Shown: one piece after another, positions 36,301 to 45,329 of the stretch
Layout of the letters: each line of letters begins with the position of its first letter
Numbering within the stretch: position 1 is the first letter of the stretch
NCBI GenBank assembly: GCA_038531945.1
Contig: JBCBBH010000002.1
Coordinates: 124,001 to 188,000 of the forward strand
From: CALBPI01 sp038531945
GTDB taxonomy: Bacteria; Pseudomonadota; Gammaproteobacteria; Steroidobacterales; Woeseiaceae
Length of the DNA: 64,000 nt
Reading direction: 5' to 3'
Program-made: the position numbers and the translations under genes
Notes under the pieces: model-generated
Databases searched by the model: none
What the model was told of the DNA's origin: nothing
The model's input: only the letters and a program-made list of their open reading frames with translations

Positions 36301-37191
36301 GCGTCGGGAAATACGGATCCCACCAAACTGCCCGCACTGAGAATCCGCGCTGAGTCTTTCGCTCTGGGCGAGCGCGAGTTCGGCGTGCTCGAGGCGGAAC
36401 TGAACCGGGTTAGTGATGGGTTGCAAGCCAACCGGATTGCCACGGCGAGTGATGCGTTTTCGCTATCGGCGACCGGCAGCTGGTTGGCTAGCGACGATGT
36501 TGCTGCGGGGTCGATCACACGGCTGCAGGGAACGGTTCAGAGTACGGATGTCGAGCGCATGATGGCGCAGCTCGGTTATGCACCCGGCGTAGCTGCCATT
36601 GGTCTGAATGCTGACTTCGAGGTGAGTTGGGACGGTGGGCCGAGCACCGAGTTTCTGTCATCGCTGGATGGTGAAGCTCAGTTGAAAATCGACGAGGGAA
36701 CGCTCGACGAGGTAGATCCCGGCGCCGGTCGTGTGGTCGGGTTACTCAGTCTGGTGGAGCTGCCGCGGCGGTTGTCGCTCGATTTCAGCGATGTTTTCCG
36801 CAAAGGCTTCAAGTTCGAGGAAATCACAGGTGATTTTCGCATCGTGAACGGAGACGCGTTCACCTGCAATCTCGCATTGAAGAGCCCTGCTGCCGATGTT
36901 GGACTGATCGGTCGGGCGAGTCTCGACAGACGAAACTATAACCAGACCGCAATCGTCAGCGTTAAAGTCGGTAACACCCTACCGGCCGTCGGCGCTGTCG
37001 TCGCGGGGCCACAGGTCGGCGCTGCCTTGTTGCTGTTCAGTCAAATATTCAAAAAACCGCTACAAGGTATGACCGAGGTGTACTATCAAATCAACGGGAG
37101 CTGGGACGAGCCCTCTATCGATAGAACGGATGCTGAACGTTTCGTAGCGACCTCCGATCTGGCGGGTTGTCTATTGGACGTACCGAACTGA
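33313..37191 (+). CDS. yhdP: YhdP family AsmA-like lipid transport protein
   Basis: YhdP is a very large inner-membrane protein, one of the AsmA-like bridges that move phospholipid to the outer membrane in gammaproteobacteria. The 1292-residue protein has one N-terminal membrane helix (about 10-30), then a long beta-rich region with repeated AsmA-like strands. The C-terminal segment (GAAVAGPQVGAALLLFSQIFKKPL, split here) and YYQINGSWDEPSI match the end of the family. It lies between rng and tldD, the conserved order. Confidence 0.93.
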   Translation: MLRTLRKALFYLIATSLVLVALVVGAMRLAMPQLPEYRDEIQARIAEALDTEVTFERIDARWRWRGPEILLDNLVVGPRIAEQEIEPVQISSVAVGVSFLALALRREVVIRHISLEGVVIALQRDSDGWSVQDFMLSSGQVDAPNVPVETAALPIGEDVDVRISDVSVIYSDRLTDRAPMVIDLVKSRFKLEGLELSVDASLRRRDGSQSRVDFFATGALRALDLQGMLGGTWRAHADLSAISAELAEAFLPPTWRLPINGSANVAADVSWDAAQLRDASLSLDAAALQPPDGGDRASVSGRAELTRTASGWLCAVDDFVVGVADREWPAASMRLSLDETDTTSLVRFDVANMTVYDLPYLASFLPEQAANTVLGSRLSGTIVKGDGFLQFDRDVAGVSGAPGALDDYEVNLEYVGLSVASLYGLPGFSNLTGTLRMTDETGSLTLNSEDAALVLPSLFAEDVAIDEIAGTLIWRQPGDVVNVVSDAIRVRSRSLEATGTLEMVIQPESGVESADIAGSWSLGDVNDAKALLPTAILRPKLTRWLQESLRAGRITRGDFALQGNLADFPFRDGNGVFRASASASDVVMRYASQWPTLTDVSADVVLDGLTLSTRTNRGLSGDIPFQNSFVRFNDITSGELLIDTEGSARLSQLRAFAADSPIAKVLGGQLERMSLEGNAAYEVQLRVPLKQVRDFEFSAELETNDGSFALDYLPFNLTEIDGLVRFDRGGAYATGVTGRLLGGDTTIAVSPTSDLTSLLIEADGMLSASDAVETFEIPIEGRANGVTPYQARLKLPRRKPDAPLDATRSPITVSLTSDLQGVEIDLPYPVGKSAEASADLRMSLAIGDVIDGRVRLAPLVDVVAEFARTDGEPLQFDRATVHLGEGEALRSSAPGLFIDGVIDRLRLGDWLALRQEGSSGFMDLLQSIAVEVDDLYVFGQRVLAVSGTLQRSGDDWLIDVQGPSVAGTIALPRSLTGSAPVVLDMQRLALIEADPLASGNTDPTKLPALRIRAESFALGEREFGVLEAELNRVSDGLQANRIATASDAFSLSATGSWLASDDVAAGSITRLQGTVQSTDVERMMAQLGYAPGVAAIGLNADFEVSWDGGPSTEFLSSLDGEAQLKIDEGTLDEVDPGAGRVVGLLSLVELPRRLSLDFSDVFRKGFKFEEITGDFRIVNGDAFTCNLALKSPAADVGLIGRASLDRRNYNQTAIVSVKVGNTLPAVGAVVAGPQVGAALLLFSQIFKKPLQGMTEVYYQINGSWDEPSIDRTDAERFVATSDLAGCLLDVPN

Positions 37192-37198
37192 GAATCAC

Positions 37199-38641
37199 AT
37201 GTCTGAATCGAATGAAACCACGGTCGCACGGATCCTAAACCGTGCCGAGCTGACCGAAACCCACCTCGGCAACGTGATTGGCCAGCTCATGCAGCGTCAG
37301 ATCGACGCGGCCGATCTGTATTTTCAAATGAGTGAACGAGAACACTGGACCCTGGAGGACGGTGTTGTGCGCGACGCAGGATACGCACGACATCAAGGTG
37401 TCGGCGTGCGGGCGATCGCTGGGGAAAAGACCGGGTTTGCGTACTCGGATGATGTGGCGATGGATGCTCTGCTTAACGCATCCAGCGCCGCGAGGGCCAT
37501 CACTAGGCAAGGTCAGAATGCGAGCGCGCCACAGTTGCAATCGCGCCTCGTGCGGCCTTTGTACGGTGCGAGCAGTCCGCTTCGAACGATTTCCGATGAA
37601 CGCAAGACTGCGACGTTGAAAGCCCTGGACGCGCGGATACGAGAGCTGGATCCGCGCGTCGAGCAAGTGACACTGAGTCTGATGGCCAACCACGATGACA
37701 TTCTCGTGGCGGCCGCGGACGGAACGCTGTGCGCCGATTCAAGGCCATTGGTTCGATTCAACGCGACAGTGATTGTGCGGGACGGTGATCGACGTGAGCA
37801 GGGTTATGCCGGTGGTGGGGGGCGATTTGGGCTGGATGCGTTGATCGATATGGAACGCGGTATGGAGATTGGCCGCGAGGCGGTGCGTCAGGCTTTGGTG
37901 GCACTCGACGCTGTACCTTCGCCTGCAGGTCCGATGCCCGTCGTCCTGGGACCGGGTTGGCCGGCTGTGCTCTTGCATGAAGCGGTCGGGCATGGGCTTG
38001 AGGGCGATTTCAATCGCAAAGGAACATCCGTATTCAGCGGCAAAATTGGCGAGCGCGTGACGTCACCGTTGTGCACTATCGTCGACGACGGGACGATCCC
38101 GGACCGGCGCGGCTCACTAAGTGTCGATGACGAGGGTGTCGAGAGTCAGTGCACTGTGCTTATCGAGAACGGAATTTTGAAGGGCTACCTGCAGGACAAG
38201 CACAATGCTCGTCTGATGGGTACGCGCAGCACCGGAAACGGACGACGCGAATCGTTCGCGCATACACCCATGCCACGTATGACGAATACTTACATGCGAA
38301 ACGGCAAGCATGATCCAGATGAGATTATCGGGTCGGTGAAGCGTGGCCTGTATGCGCCGAATTTTGGCGGCGGTCAGGTTGATATCACGTCCGGAAACTT
38401 CGTCTTCTCGGCCAGTGAGGCGTATCTCATTGAGGATGGAAAAATCGGCGCGCCGGTGCGCGGCGCTACGCTGATCGGCAACGGCCTCGATGCGATGAAC
38501 CAGATCAGTATGGTCGGCAATGACATGAAACTGGACAACGGCGTCGGCGTCTGCGGCAAGGAAGGGCAGGCGGTGCCCGTCGGGGTCGGTCAGCCAACGG
38601 TTTTGCTTGACGAAATCACGGTTGGGGGCACCGGCGGATAA
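37199..38641 (+). CDS. tldD: Metalloprotease TldD
   Basis: TldD forms the active half of the TldD-TldE protease, which cleaves unfolded peptides. The 480-residue protein has the zinc motif HEAVGH at 260-265. The partner gene tldE lies at 42625 in this window, also on the plus strand. Confidence 0.96.
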   Translation: MSESNETTVARILNRAELTETHLGNVIGQLMQRQIDAADLYFQMSEREHWTLEDGVVRDAGYARHQGVGVRAIAGEKTGFAYSDDVAMDALLNASSAARAITRQGQNASAPQLQSRLVRPLYGASSPLRTISDERKTATLKALDARIRELDPRVEQVTLSLMANHDDILVAAADGTLCADSRPLVRFNATVIVRDGDRREQGYAGGGGRFGLDALIDMERGMEIGREAVRQALVALDAVPSPAGPMPVVLGPGWPAVLLHEAVGHGLEGDFNRKGTSVFSGKIGERVTSPLCTIVDDGTIPDRRGSLSVDDEGVESQCTVLIENGILKGYLQDKHNARLMGTRSTGNGRRESFAHTPMPRMTNTYMRNGKHDPDEIIGSVKRGLYAPNFGGGQVDITSGNFVFSASEAYLIEDGKIGAPVRGATLIGNGLDAMNQISMVGNDMKLDNGVGVCGKEGQAVPVGVGQPTVLLDEITVGGTGG

Positions 38642-38751
38642 CTTATGTCAGATTCGTGTTGCCGGGTGTGTGAACGCGCTCACTGAGATTCTCGGTAATT
38701 CCACGCACACTACGAGCCTTGATTTAATGCATGCCCGAAAAGGGGAGGCCG

Positions 38752-38922
38752 ATGCAATTCGACAACACTTTGACTGAAACTGATCTCGACCCGGCGGCTC
38801 GCGAATTCGCGCAAAGACTGCGTGAGCAGGGTGCCAAACAGCAGGTCGACTTCGGCGTCGATGGCTTCCAGGAACCGCTCGGGACCCGTGTACTTCGATT
38901 GTTCGGAATCAAGAAAGACTGA
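38752..38922 (+). CDS. Small hypothetical protein
   Basis: A 56-residue polar product starting MQFDNTLTETDLDPAAREF and ending LRLFGIKKD. The ATG at 38752 is preferred to the one at 38731 because GGGGAGG (38742-38748) lies just before it. No membrane segment or known motif is seen. The start is 110 bp after tldD, so it is probably separate. I do not recognise it. Confidence 0.5.
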   Translation: MQFDNTLTETDLDPAAREFAQRLREQGAKQQVDFGVDGFQEPLGTRVLRLFGIKKD

Positions 38923-38997
38923 TTGAGATGCGCTGCTGCCCCCTCTCGCGGTATCCTCGGTGCTGTAGAGGCGGCAAAACGCGGGGACGACTGATCA

Positions 38998-39213
38998 GTG
39001 TGGGTATCGAAGCCAGTTTATGAGGCCGTACCATACATCTACGGCATTGCCGGTGCCGTCCTGTTCGGTTTATCGATGTACCTCGATTTTTGGTGGTTGC
39101 CGACGCTCTGCCTGACGCTCGGCGTAATTTGTTTGGTGTATGGATTGGTTCTCTGGCTAAGACGGCGGGATTACCGGACGCATCGAACGGGCGACGATGA
39201 TCCGCTGGGGTGA
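38998..39213 (+). CDS. Small membrane protein of unknown function
   Basis: A 71-residue product with a GTG start, two hydrophobic helices (about 12-27 and 33-53) and a charged C-terminal tail (RRRDYRTHRTGDDDPLG). GGGGA lies about 11 bp upstream. It is convergent with the AAA+/FHA gene, with only 4 bp between the stops. No family is recognised. Confidence 0.6.
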   Translation: MWVSKPVYEAVPYIYGIAGAVLFGLSMYLDFWWLPTLCLTLGVICLVYGLVLWLRRRDYRTHRTGDDDPLG

Positions 39214-39217
39214 AACC

Positions 39218-40393
39218 CTACTCCTCTTCGAAGCCGTCTACGAGCTCTCGAAAGTCTTTATAGATCAATTGATGTGATCCTACTGCGACGACGTCGCCGT
39301 CACGGAGCCGCCTTTTCTTCAAGCGTTTCGCGCCGATGAACATGCCATTGGTGCTGTTCAGGTCTTCTATGACTGATGTCTCTTGCGTGGTCGTGACCTG
39401 CGCGTGGTGTCGACTGACGAACTTCGAGTCAATCCGTATATCGTTGTCCTCAGTGCGCCCGATGACTATCCTGCCGGCCGACAGTTCATGAACCGACAAC
39501 ACCTTGTCTTTCTCGCGCAATTCGAGTTGTGCAACGATCGCAAGATTGTCGGAGGTTTCGCCAGAACTCGCTGACTCGCCGAAGCGCGGCCACGCCAGTT
39601 CCTGGAGTGCCGCATCGAGTTGCTCGGGTCCGACCTGATCGGCATCGTCGGCGAAAGCACACAGCAATGCCGTATCGCACAAAGTGTTCGTGAGTCGCGG
39701 CACGCCTCCGGTGTATTCGAAAATCCTGTCGTAGCACTCGGGGCTGATCAATTCAGGGTTTTCGGCGCCTGCGACGGACAGGCGATGGCGGATGTACTCC
39801 TGCTGTTCCTCGGCGGTTAATGGTTCAAGGTGGCAGCGCAATCGGACGCGTTGGGTTAGCTGTCGCAAATCGTCGCGCGCAATCTTGTCGCGCAGTTCCG
39901 GTTGGCCGGAGATGATGATTCGAAGTACTTTCTCTTTATGAGTCTCGAGACCACTCAGTAGTCGAATTTCCTCAAGAACCTCTCGCGACAAATTTTGTGC
40001 TTCGTCGATGATCAGCAACACGCGTCGATCTTCGCTGTAGCGCTCCAGCAAATACGTGTTGAGCATGTCCAGCAGCTCGGCTTTGCCCTTGCCGAAAGGC
40101 TTAAATCCAAACTCGACCAGCACAGCTTGCAGAAACTCTTCTGGTGAGAGCTGCGTCTGGGAGATCAGTGCGAAGTCGACATTGTCCTCAAGGTCCGACA
40201 GAAACGACTGCAGCAGCGTTGTTTTGCCGGAACCGACTTCCCCGGTCAGGACAACGAAACCATCCGCCAGCCAGATCGTCGATTCGAGGTAAGACTTCGC
40301 TTTCTGATGCTGCTCACTCCAGTACAAGAATTCCGGGTCTGGAGTCAGTCGGAACGGTTGCTCCCGAAGTCCGAAGTGTTCGGTATAGGCCAT
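39218..40393 (-). CDS. ExeA/GspA-like AAA+ ATPase with C-terminal FHA domain
   Basis: The 391-residue protein joins an ExeA-type AAA+ ATPase to a forkhead-associated domain. Walker A GEVGSGKTT is at 51-59; Walker B with RRVLLIIDEAQN follows; the C-terminal part (about 300-385) has the phosphothreonine-binding FHA pattern GRTEDNDIRI, SRHHAQV and LNSTNGMFI. ExeA relatives help assemble type II secretion or act in pili and capsule systems. Here it is the last gene of the darP-purE-purK operon with no secretion gene near, so its target is unknown. Confidence 0.88.
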   Translation of the reverse strand: MAYTEHFGLREQPFRLTPDPEFLYWSEQHQKAKSYLESTIWLADGFVVLTGEVGSGKTTLLQSFLSDLEDNVDFALISQTQLSPEEFLQAVLVEFGFKPFGKGKAELLDMLNTYLLERYSEDRRVLLIIDEAQNLSREVLEEIRLLSGLETHKEKVLRIIISGQPELRDKIARDDLRQLTQRVRLRCHLEPLTAEEQQEYIRHRLSVAGAENPELISPECYDRIFEYTGGVPRLTNTLCDTALLCAFADDADQVGPEQLDAALQELAWPRFGESASSGETSDNLAIVAQLELREKDKVLSVHELSAGRIVIGRTEDNDIRIDSKFVSRHHAQVTTTQETSVIEDLNSTNGMFIGAKRLKKRRLRDGDVVAVGSHQLIYKDFRELVDGFEEE

Positions 40394-40400
40394 CGTCGAA

Positions 40401-41510
40401 TTATACCTGTTGTGCTCGTGACGGGAACGCTCGATCAAGATGCGCTGCGACCTCATCCAGTCGAGCTTGCAGCGCGGATGCACTGTTGGCTATCACATTG
40501 ATATGGCCGAGTTTCCGGCCAGGGCGAGGCGCTTTTGCATAAAGATGCACATGAATGTCGGCAGCTCCGAGGAGATCCTCGACACCGTCGGTGTGCCCGA
40601 TGAGATTGATCATTCCGGTAAATCCGTAAGGTGCACCCATCCCGAGCGGCATGCCGCAGACCGCTCGGACATGGTTCTCAAATTGATCGTGTGGCATGCC
40701 ATCCTGCGTCCAATGACCCGAATTGTGCACCCGTGGTGCGAACTCATTGCCGAGCAGAAGCCCGCCCGAAACAAAGAACTCGATCGCCAGCGTCCCCACA
40801 TAGCCGAGTTCATCAGTCAACGCCGAGAAGTGCTTTCGCGCTTGTCTTTGCAGCGACCGCTCCGGATGGCATTGCGCGCTGCGATGCAGAATCCCATCCC
40901 GATGGATGTTCTCGCTCAATGGAAAAATGACTTTGCTACCGTCGGCTGCGCGCGTACCAACCACCGACAATTCACTGTCGAACGGCACCAGCCGCTCAAC
41001 CAGCAGCGGCACGTCGCCCAGCTTCGCATACAGGTCTTGCGCTGCTTCCCGATCGAGAATCCGTTGCTGACCCTTGCCGTCATAGCCCAACGTTCGGGTC
41101 TTGGCAATCAGCGGCAGGCCGAGGTCGTCGATCGCTGCGTCCAAATCGGCCTGACTGTCTACAGCGCGCCAGGGGGCGACCGGAATGGCAACGGACTCGA
41201 ACAGTGTTTTCTCACGCGCGCGTTCCTGCGCCGCGTGAAGTGCGCGCTTCGCCGGATGCGGTGCACCGTCGGCAATGATCTCGAACGCCGTCGACGGAAC
41301 ATTCTCGAACTCGCAGGTGATGAAATCGCATCGATCGTTGAGCTCCGCCAGCGCAGTCGCGTCATCATAGGGAGCACGCAGATGGGTGCCAACGGCAGTC
41401 GCGCAAGGCGATTCGCCCGGGTCAAGGAAGCAGAAGTCCACGCCCAGCGGTGTACCCGCCAAAGCCAACATCCGACCGAGTTGGCCGCCGCCGATCACTC
41501 CAACCCGCAT
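40401..41510 (-). CDS. purK: 5-(carboxyamino)imidazole ribonucleotide synthase PurK
   Basis: PurK is an ATP-grasp enzyme that carboxylates AIR on the way to IMP. The 369-residue protein starts MRVGVIGGGQLGRMLA and has AKTRTLGYDGKGQ and EFFVSGG in the ATP-grasp core. The upstream open frame lies within purE and is not used. It starts 4 bp after purE. Confidence 0.95.
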   Translation of the reverse strand: MRVGVIGGGQLGRMLALAGTPLGVDFCFLDPGESPCATAVGTHLRAPYDDATALAELNDRCDFITCEFENVPSTAFEIIADGAPHPAKRALHAAQERAREKTLFESVAIPVAPWRAVDSQADLDAAIDDLGLPLIAKTRTLGYDGKGQQRILDREAAQDLYAKLGDVPLLVERLVPFDSELSVVGTRAADGSKVIFPLSENIHRDGILHRSAQCHPERSLQRQARKHFSALTDELGYVGTLAIEFFVSGGLLLGNEFAPRVHNSGHWTQDGMPHDQFENHVRAVCGMPLGMGAPYGFTGMINLIGHTDGVEDLLGAADIHVHLYAKAPRPGRKLGHINVIANSASALQARLDEVAAHLDRAFPSRAQQV

Positions 41511-41514
41511 AGTT

Positions 41515-42006
41515 TTAGTCGACTCTCGGGTCGGGTCGTTCCAACACACGGGCGGTCTGCTGTGCGCGCCAGACGTGCAGCCGCTCGGCCAGTGCCGTGT
41601 CCGATAGCGCCAGAATAGCCGCAGCCAACAAGGCGGCGTTGGTCGCCCCGGCGGTGCCGATCGCCAACGTGCCGACGGGAATTCCAGCCGGCATCTGGAC
41701 GATCGACAGAAGCGAGTCGATCCCATTGATCGCTCGCGACTTTACCGGGACGCCCAGCACGGGCAGCTCAGTTTTCGATGCTGCCATTCCCGGCAGGTGT
41801 GCGGCGCCCCCGGCTCCGGCAATAATGACCTTGAGGCCCCTGCTGGCAGCAGACTCGCAATATTCGAACAACAAGTCGGGGGTACGGTGCGCCGACACCA
41901 CCCGAACTTCGTGCTCGATCTCCAGACGGTTCAGCGTCTGGCTACAGTTCGCCATCGTGTCCCAGTCGCTGGTTGATCCCATGATTACGCCGACTTCACT
42001 GGTCAT
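41515..42006 (-). CDS. purE: N5-carboxyaminoimidazole ribonucleotide mutase PurE
   Basis: PurE shifts the carboxyl group of N5-CAIR to give CAIR. The 163-residue protein has GVIMGSTSDWDTM, VVSAHRTPDLLFEY and IAGAGGAAHLPGM, the family signatures. It overlaps darP by 11 bp and precedes purK. Confidence 0.96.
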   Translation of the reverse strand: MTSEVGVIMGSTSDWDTMANCSQTLNRLEIEHEVRVVSAHRTPDLLFEYCESAASRGLKVIIAGAGGAAHLPGMAASKTELPVLGVPVKSRAINGIDSLLSIVQMPAGIPVGTLAIGTAGATNAALLAAAILALSDTALAERLHVWRAQQTARVLERPDPRVD

Positions 42007-42520
42007 GCCGGTCTTCTCCTGTGGAACCCAGAGCGGTGTGTAGTAATCGAAACAGCGATCTGGAGTGTTGTTTCCGCCGGGATTCTACTTGTGTTGAGTG
42101 GTAGGCGCTAACTTCCAGTTCAATCGACTCGACGATATCGTCGCTGAATCCAGACGCCAGACCGGGGTCAAGAGATCGCCCTTTGAGCAATTTATCGCGC
42201 CATTGCTCCGCTTGACGAAAGCGCTGCCGATCTGCCTTGCTCGATTCGGCAGATCCCGCCAGCGCTGCGTCGATGGGCGCAATATTGGAGTCGCGCAACA
42301 GGCGTGCAATGTACTGTTTTTGCCGCCGCAGGGCGCCATGCGCGGTCATCTGCCGAGCAGCGTCGACTTCGTGTCGGATGTCCTCCGCGAGTGGAATCTT
42401 GCTCAGCGCTGACGCCTTCATCGCGACCAGGTCATCGACCAGTTTACGCACTCGTTGGGCGTCTCGTTTTCGTGCAGACTTGCTGGGCTTTTCAGATTGA
42501 CTGTCAGCGCGCGTATTCAT
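41996..42520 (-). CDS. darP: Ribosome-associated protein DarP (YjgA, DUF615)
   Basis: DarP/YjgA takes part in a late step of 50S subunit assembly. From ATG 42520 the product has 174 residues, opens with a basic stretch (SKSARKRDAQRVRKLVDDL) and has the QKQYIARLLRD segment of DUF615. It heads the minus-strand purE operon and is divergent from tldE. Confidence 0.9.
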   Translation of the reverse strand: MNTRADSQSEKPSKSARKRDAQRVRKLVDDLVAMKASALSKIPLAEDIRHEVDAARQMTAHGALRRQKQYIARLLRDSNIAPIDAALAGSAESSKADRQRFRQAEQWRDKLLKGRSLDPGLASGFSDDIVESIELEVSAYHSTQVESRRKQHSRSLFRLLHTALGSTGEDRHDQ

Positions 42521-42624
42521 CGGCTGGTCGTATCGCGGCGGTAGTGCGGCGAGAATAGCATGTCTGCGAGTATCGGAGGCACGCCCGCGGTACACTCCGT
42601 GCCGTTAAACAGGAGAATCGAGCG

Positions 42625-43968
42625 ATGGATGATCGGGAGATCCCAGCCGAGGCCGAACGGCTCGCGCATGATGCTGTGACCACCGCGTTAGGGTATGCAG
42701 CGTCGCACGGGGCGGACGCGGCAGAAGCGGGCGCCAGCTTTGAAACGGGATTGAGCGTCACTGCGCGGCAGCGAGATATCGAGTCGCTCGAGTTTCAGAA
42801 CGATCGTGGTTTCTCGGTCACGGTCTACCGCGACCAGCGAAAAGGCAGTGCGAGTACTTCCGATCTGTCGCGCGAGGCGATCGAAACCACCGTTGCCAAG
42901 GCTCTGTATATTGCCGATCAGACAGAGAAAGACACCTACAGTGGGCTGGCGGAAGCGGCGCGAATGGCGAAAGCCTGCGCCGATCTGGATTTGGATCATA
43001 GCTGGGCGCTGGACGCCGAAGCTGCCGGCGATCTCGCGTTGGAAACCGAAGCTGCAGCGCTCGCCCATGACGCGCGTATCTCCAACTCGGAAGGTGCATC
43101 TGTCGCGACTCAGCGAGGCCTGTCGGTCTACGGCAACTCGCACGGTTTCGTCGGAACGCAGCGCCGCTCTTTGCACACGGTCAGTTGCGCGGTCCTGGCT
43201 GAAAATGCCGAAGGCATGGAGCGAGATTACTATTACGATAGCGCTCGCAATCCCGCGCGACTGCTCGACGGTGTGGCGGTCGGTCAACGAGCAGCGCAAC
43301 GTGTCGTTTCGAGGCTGTCCCCGACCAAGCTCGATACGTGCGATGCGCCTGTGCTATTTCTGGCGGACTTAGCGGGTGGTTTGATCGGACACCTACTCGG
43401 TGCTGTCGCCGGCGGCGCGCAGTATCGCAAAGCGACCTACTTGTTGGATGCGCTTGGCGAAACGGTCATGAATCCGGCCGTCAGCATTTTCGAGCGACCG
43501 CACCTCGCGGAGGGTATCGGCAGCAAAATGTTCGATGCAGAGGGTGTGGCGACGGAGCCAGGTCATATCGTTCGTGATGGTGTTCTTGAACGTTACATTC
43601 TTTCAAGCTACTCGGCTCGAAGACTTGGGCGTGAGACGACCGGGAACGCCGGTGGCGTGCACAACGCGACGATCAGCGGTGGTGGCGGTTCGTTGGACGA
43701 CATGCTGAAGACCCTTGATCGCGGATTTCTCGTCACCGAAATGATGGGGCAGGGCGTCAACCTCGTGACGGGCGATTACAGTCGCGGCGCTGCAGGGTTC
43801 TGGGTCGAGAATGGCGAGATTCAGTATCCGATCAGTGAGGTTACGGTTGCCGGAAATCTTGACGAGATGTTCAAGCATATCGTCGCGATTGGTGACGACC
43901 GTGATGAGCGTCGCCCGGTCCACTGCGGCAGCGTGCTGATCGAGAGCATGAAGATCGCGGGTAACTGA
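42625..43968 (+). CDS. tldE: Metalloprotease subunit TldE (PmbA)
   Basis: TldE is the inactive partner of TldD in the heterodimeric protease. The 447-residue protein lacks the HEXXXH zinc motif and ends with QYPISEVTVAGNLDEMFKHI and GSVLIESMKIAGN, as in PmbA. A GGAG site precedes the ATG. Confidence 0.95.
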   Translation: MDDREIPAEAERLAHDAVTTALGYAASHGADAAEAGASFETGLSVTARQRDIESLEFQNDRGFSVTVYRDQRKGSASTSDLSREAIETTVAKALYIADQTEKDTYSGLAEAARMAKACADLDLDHSWALDAEAAGDLALETEAAALAHDARISNSEGASVATQRGLSVYGNSHGFVGTQRRSLHTVSCAVLAENAEGMERDYYYDSARNPARLLDGVAVGQRAAQRVVSRLSPTKLDTCDAPVLFLADLAGGLIGHLLGAVAGGAQYRKATYLLDALGETVMNPAVSIFERPHLAEGIGSKMFDAEGVATEPGHIVRDGVLERYILSSYSARRLGRETTGNAGGVHNATISGGGGSLDDMLKTLDRGFLVTEMMGQGVNLVTGDYSRGAAGFWVENGEIQYPISEVTVAGNLDEMFKHIVAIGDDRDERRPVHCGSVLIESMKIAGN

Positions 43969-43986
43969 CGTAAACCTCGATAAACT

Positions 43987-45279
43987 TTATTTCTGCGCTG
44001 TCCAATCCGCGAGTGACTGCGCCAAAACACCAGAACGTATCCGCGCGTCCATTTCCACCAGCACCTCGCTGGACGCGCCTGACCAATGGGGCTTGGAAAC
44101 AAGACCTGCATTGCCGCCGCGAACAACATCGATTACGTCTGCGAGCGTGACCTCATGAATGTCGCGGCCTGGCATGAGCCGATCCTTGGCTGTGATGACC
44201 AGCAGGCCGGCGGTCTCCAGTTCGTTCGCGACGCCCTGCAGATACATTCCGGCAATGCCGAGCTGCGCGGCGAGATGACGTAGCGTGATTTCGTTGTCAC
44301 CACTGCGGAAACCAATAGCGGCGGCGCGCATCAGCTCGAGCGCGATTTGTTCACGGGTTGCGTTCGGCATGGCTGGGTCGTCCTCACCGATTTTCAGGTA
44401 CGCACGATTCTGGAAGTAAAACGCGATGCGCGCACCGAGCAATAACACCAGCCAATTCACGTACAACCAGATCAGCGCCAAAATCGCGATTGCGAAACCC
44501 GCGTAAATCACGAGGGTGCGACTACTCGTGGCAACGAACTCTGCAAAGAACACGCCGCACGCCGCCCACAGCGTGCCCGCTGTGGCGCCCCCAACCAGCG
44601 CGGCCCGCCATTCCACGCGCGCATTCGGCAGCCACTTGTACAGCGCAGAAAACAATGACACGACCATCAGGATCGGCAACAGCTTGCTCACCCCGACCGT
44701 GACCGAGCCGAAGACCGCCGATTCGGCGACTACCTGCGCGACCGCTGTGTTTCTGAGCGATGCGAGCGCTGTGAACGCCAGCGCCATGACCAACGGCGCA
44801 ACCAGCAACACCGCCGCATAGTCGACGATGCGCCGACTAAGGCTGCGTGCGCTGCCAACATGCCACACGAAATTGAAACTCGCTTCGACCTTCTGAATCA
44901 TCGATATGGCTGTGTAGAGAAACAATGCCAGCGACAAACCGCCCAGCACCGATCCTCTGACGTTGTCGACCATGCCGAGCACGTTGTCAGTCAGGTTTTG
45001 GCCTTGCGGACCCAACGGGGCAAGAAACTCGTTCAACAGAGGTGCCAGCTCCAAATGCAGATTGAGTCCGCGAAGCACCGAAAAACTGAACGCGATAAGC
45101 GGCACGGTCGCGAGCAGCGTCGAGTAAACAAGGCCCATCGCATGTAAAGAGAGCTGACCGCCGATCAGATCTCGCGACAGACCGAAAAGGTAGCGCAGCA
45201 CGACAATCGGAATGCGTGCCCACCACGGTCGATTTGCGTGCTGGTTATCCCACAGCCATTCATGAAAGCGTTGCGTCAT
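43987..45279 (-). CDS. YihY/BrkB family membrane protein
   Basis: This family, once misnamed ribonuclease BN, consists of polytopic inner-membrane proteins of unknown function. The product (430 residues from the chosen Met, MTQRFHEWLW) has six hydrophobic segments and the conserved patterns LYTAISMIQKVEASFNFVWHV and IWLYVNWLVLLLGARIAFYF (given in parts). A C-terminal soluble region (about 320-425) looks like a winged helix. Convergent with tldE by 18 bp. The exact start is uncertain. Confidence 0.88.
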   Translation of the reverse strand: MTQRFHEWLWDNQHANRPWWARIPIVVLRYLFGLSRDLIGGQLSLHAMGLVYSTLLATVPLIAFSFSVLRGLNLHLELAPLLNEFLAPLGPQGQNLTDNVLGMVDNVRGSVLGGLSLALFLYTAISMIQKVEASFNFVWHVGSARSLSRRIVDYAAVLLVAPLVMALAFTALASLRNTAVAQVVAESAVFGSVTVGVSKLLPILMVVSLFSALYKWLPNARVEWRAALVGGATAGTLWAACGVFFAEFVATSSRTLVIYAGFAIAILALIWLYVNWLVLLLGARIAFYFQNRAYLKIGEDDPAMPNATREQIALELMRAAAIGFRSGDNEITLRHLAAQLGIAGMYLQGVANELETAGLLVITAKDRLMPGRDIHEVTLADVIDVVRGGNAGLVSKPHWSGASSEVLVEMDARIRSGVLAQSLADWTAQK

Positions 45280-45329
45280 GCTTACCATGGCGGCAATGTA
45301 GCAGCTTCGTTGCATCGAGGGGTAAACCC

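Noticed and set aside
40440..41618. 392-codon plus-strand open frame
   Set aside because: It lies antisense to purK and purE, which have full family motifs. It is a shadow of their codon bias.
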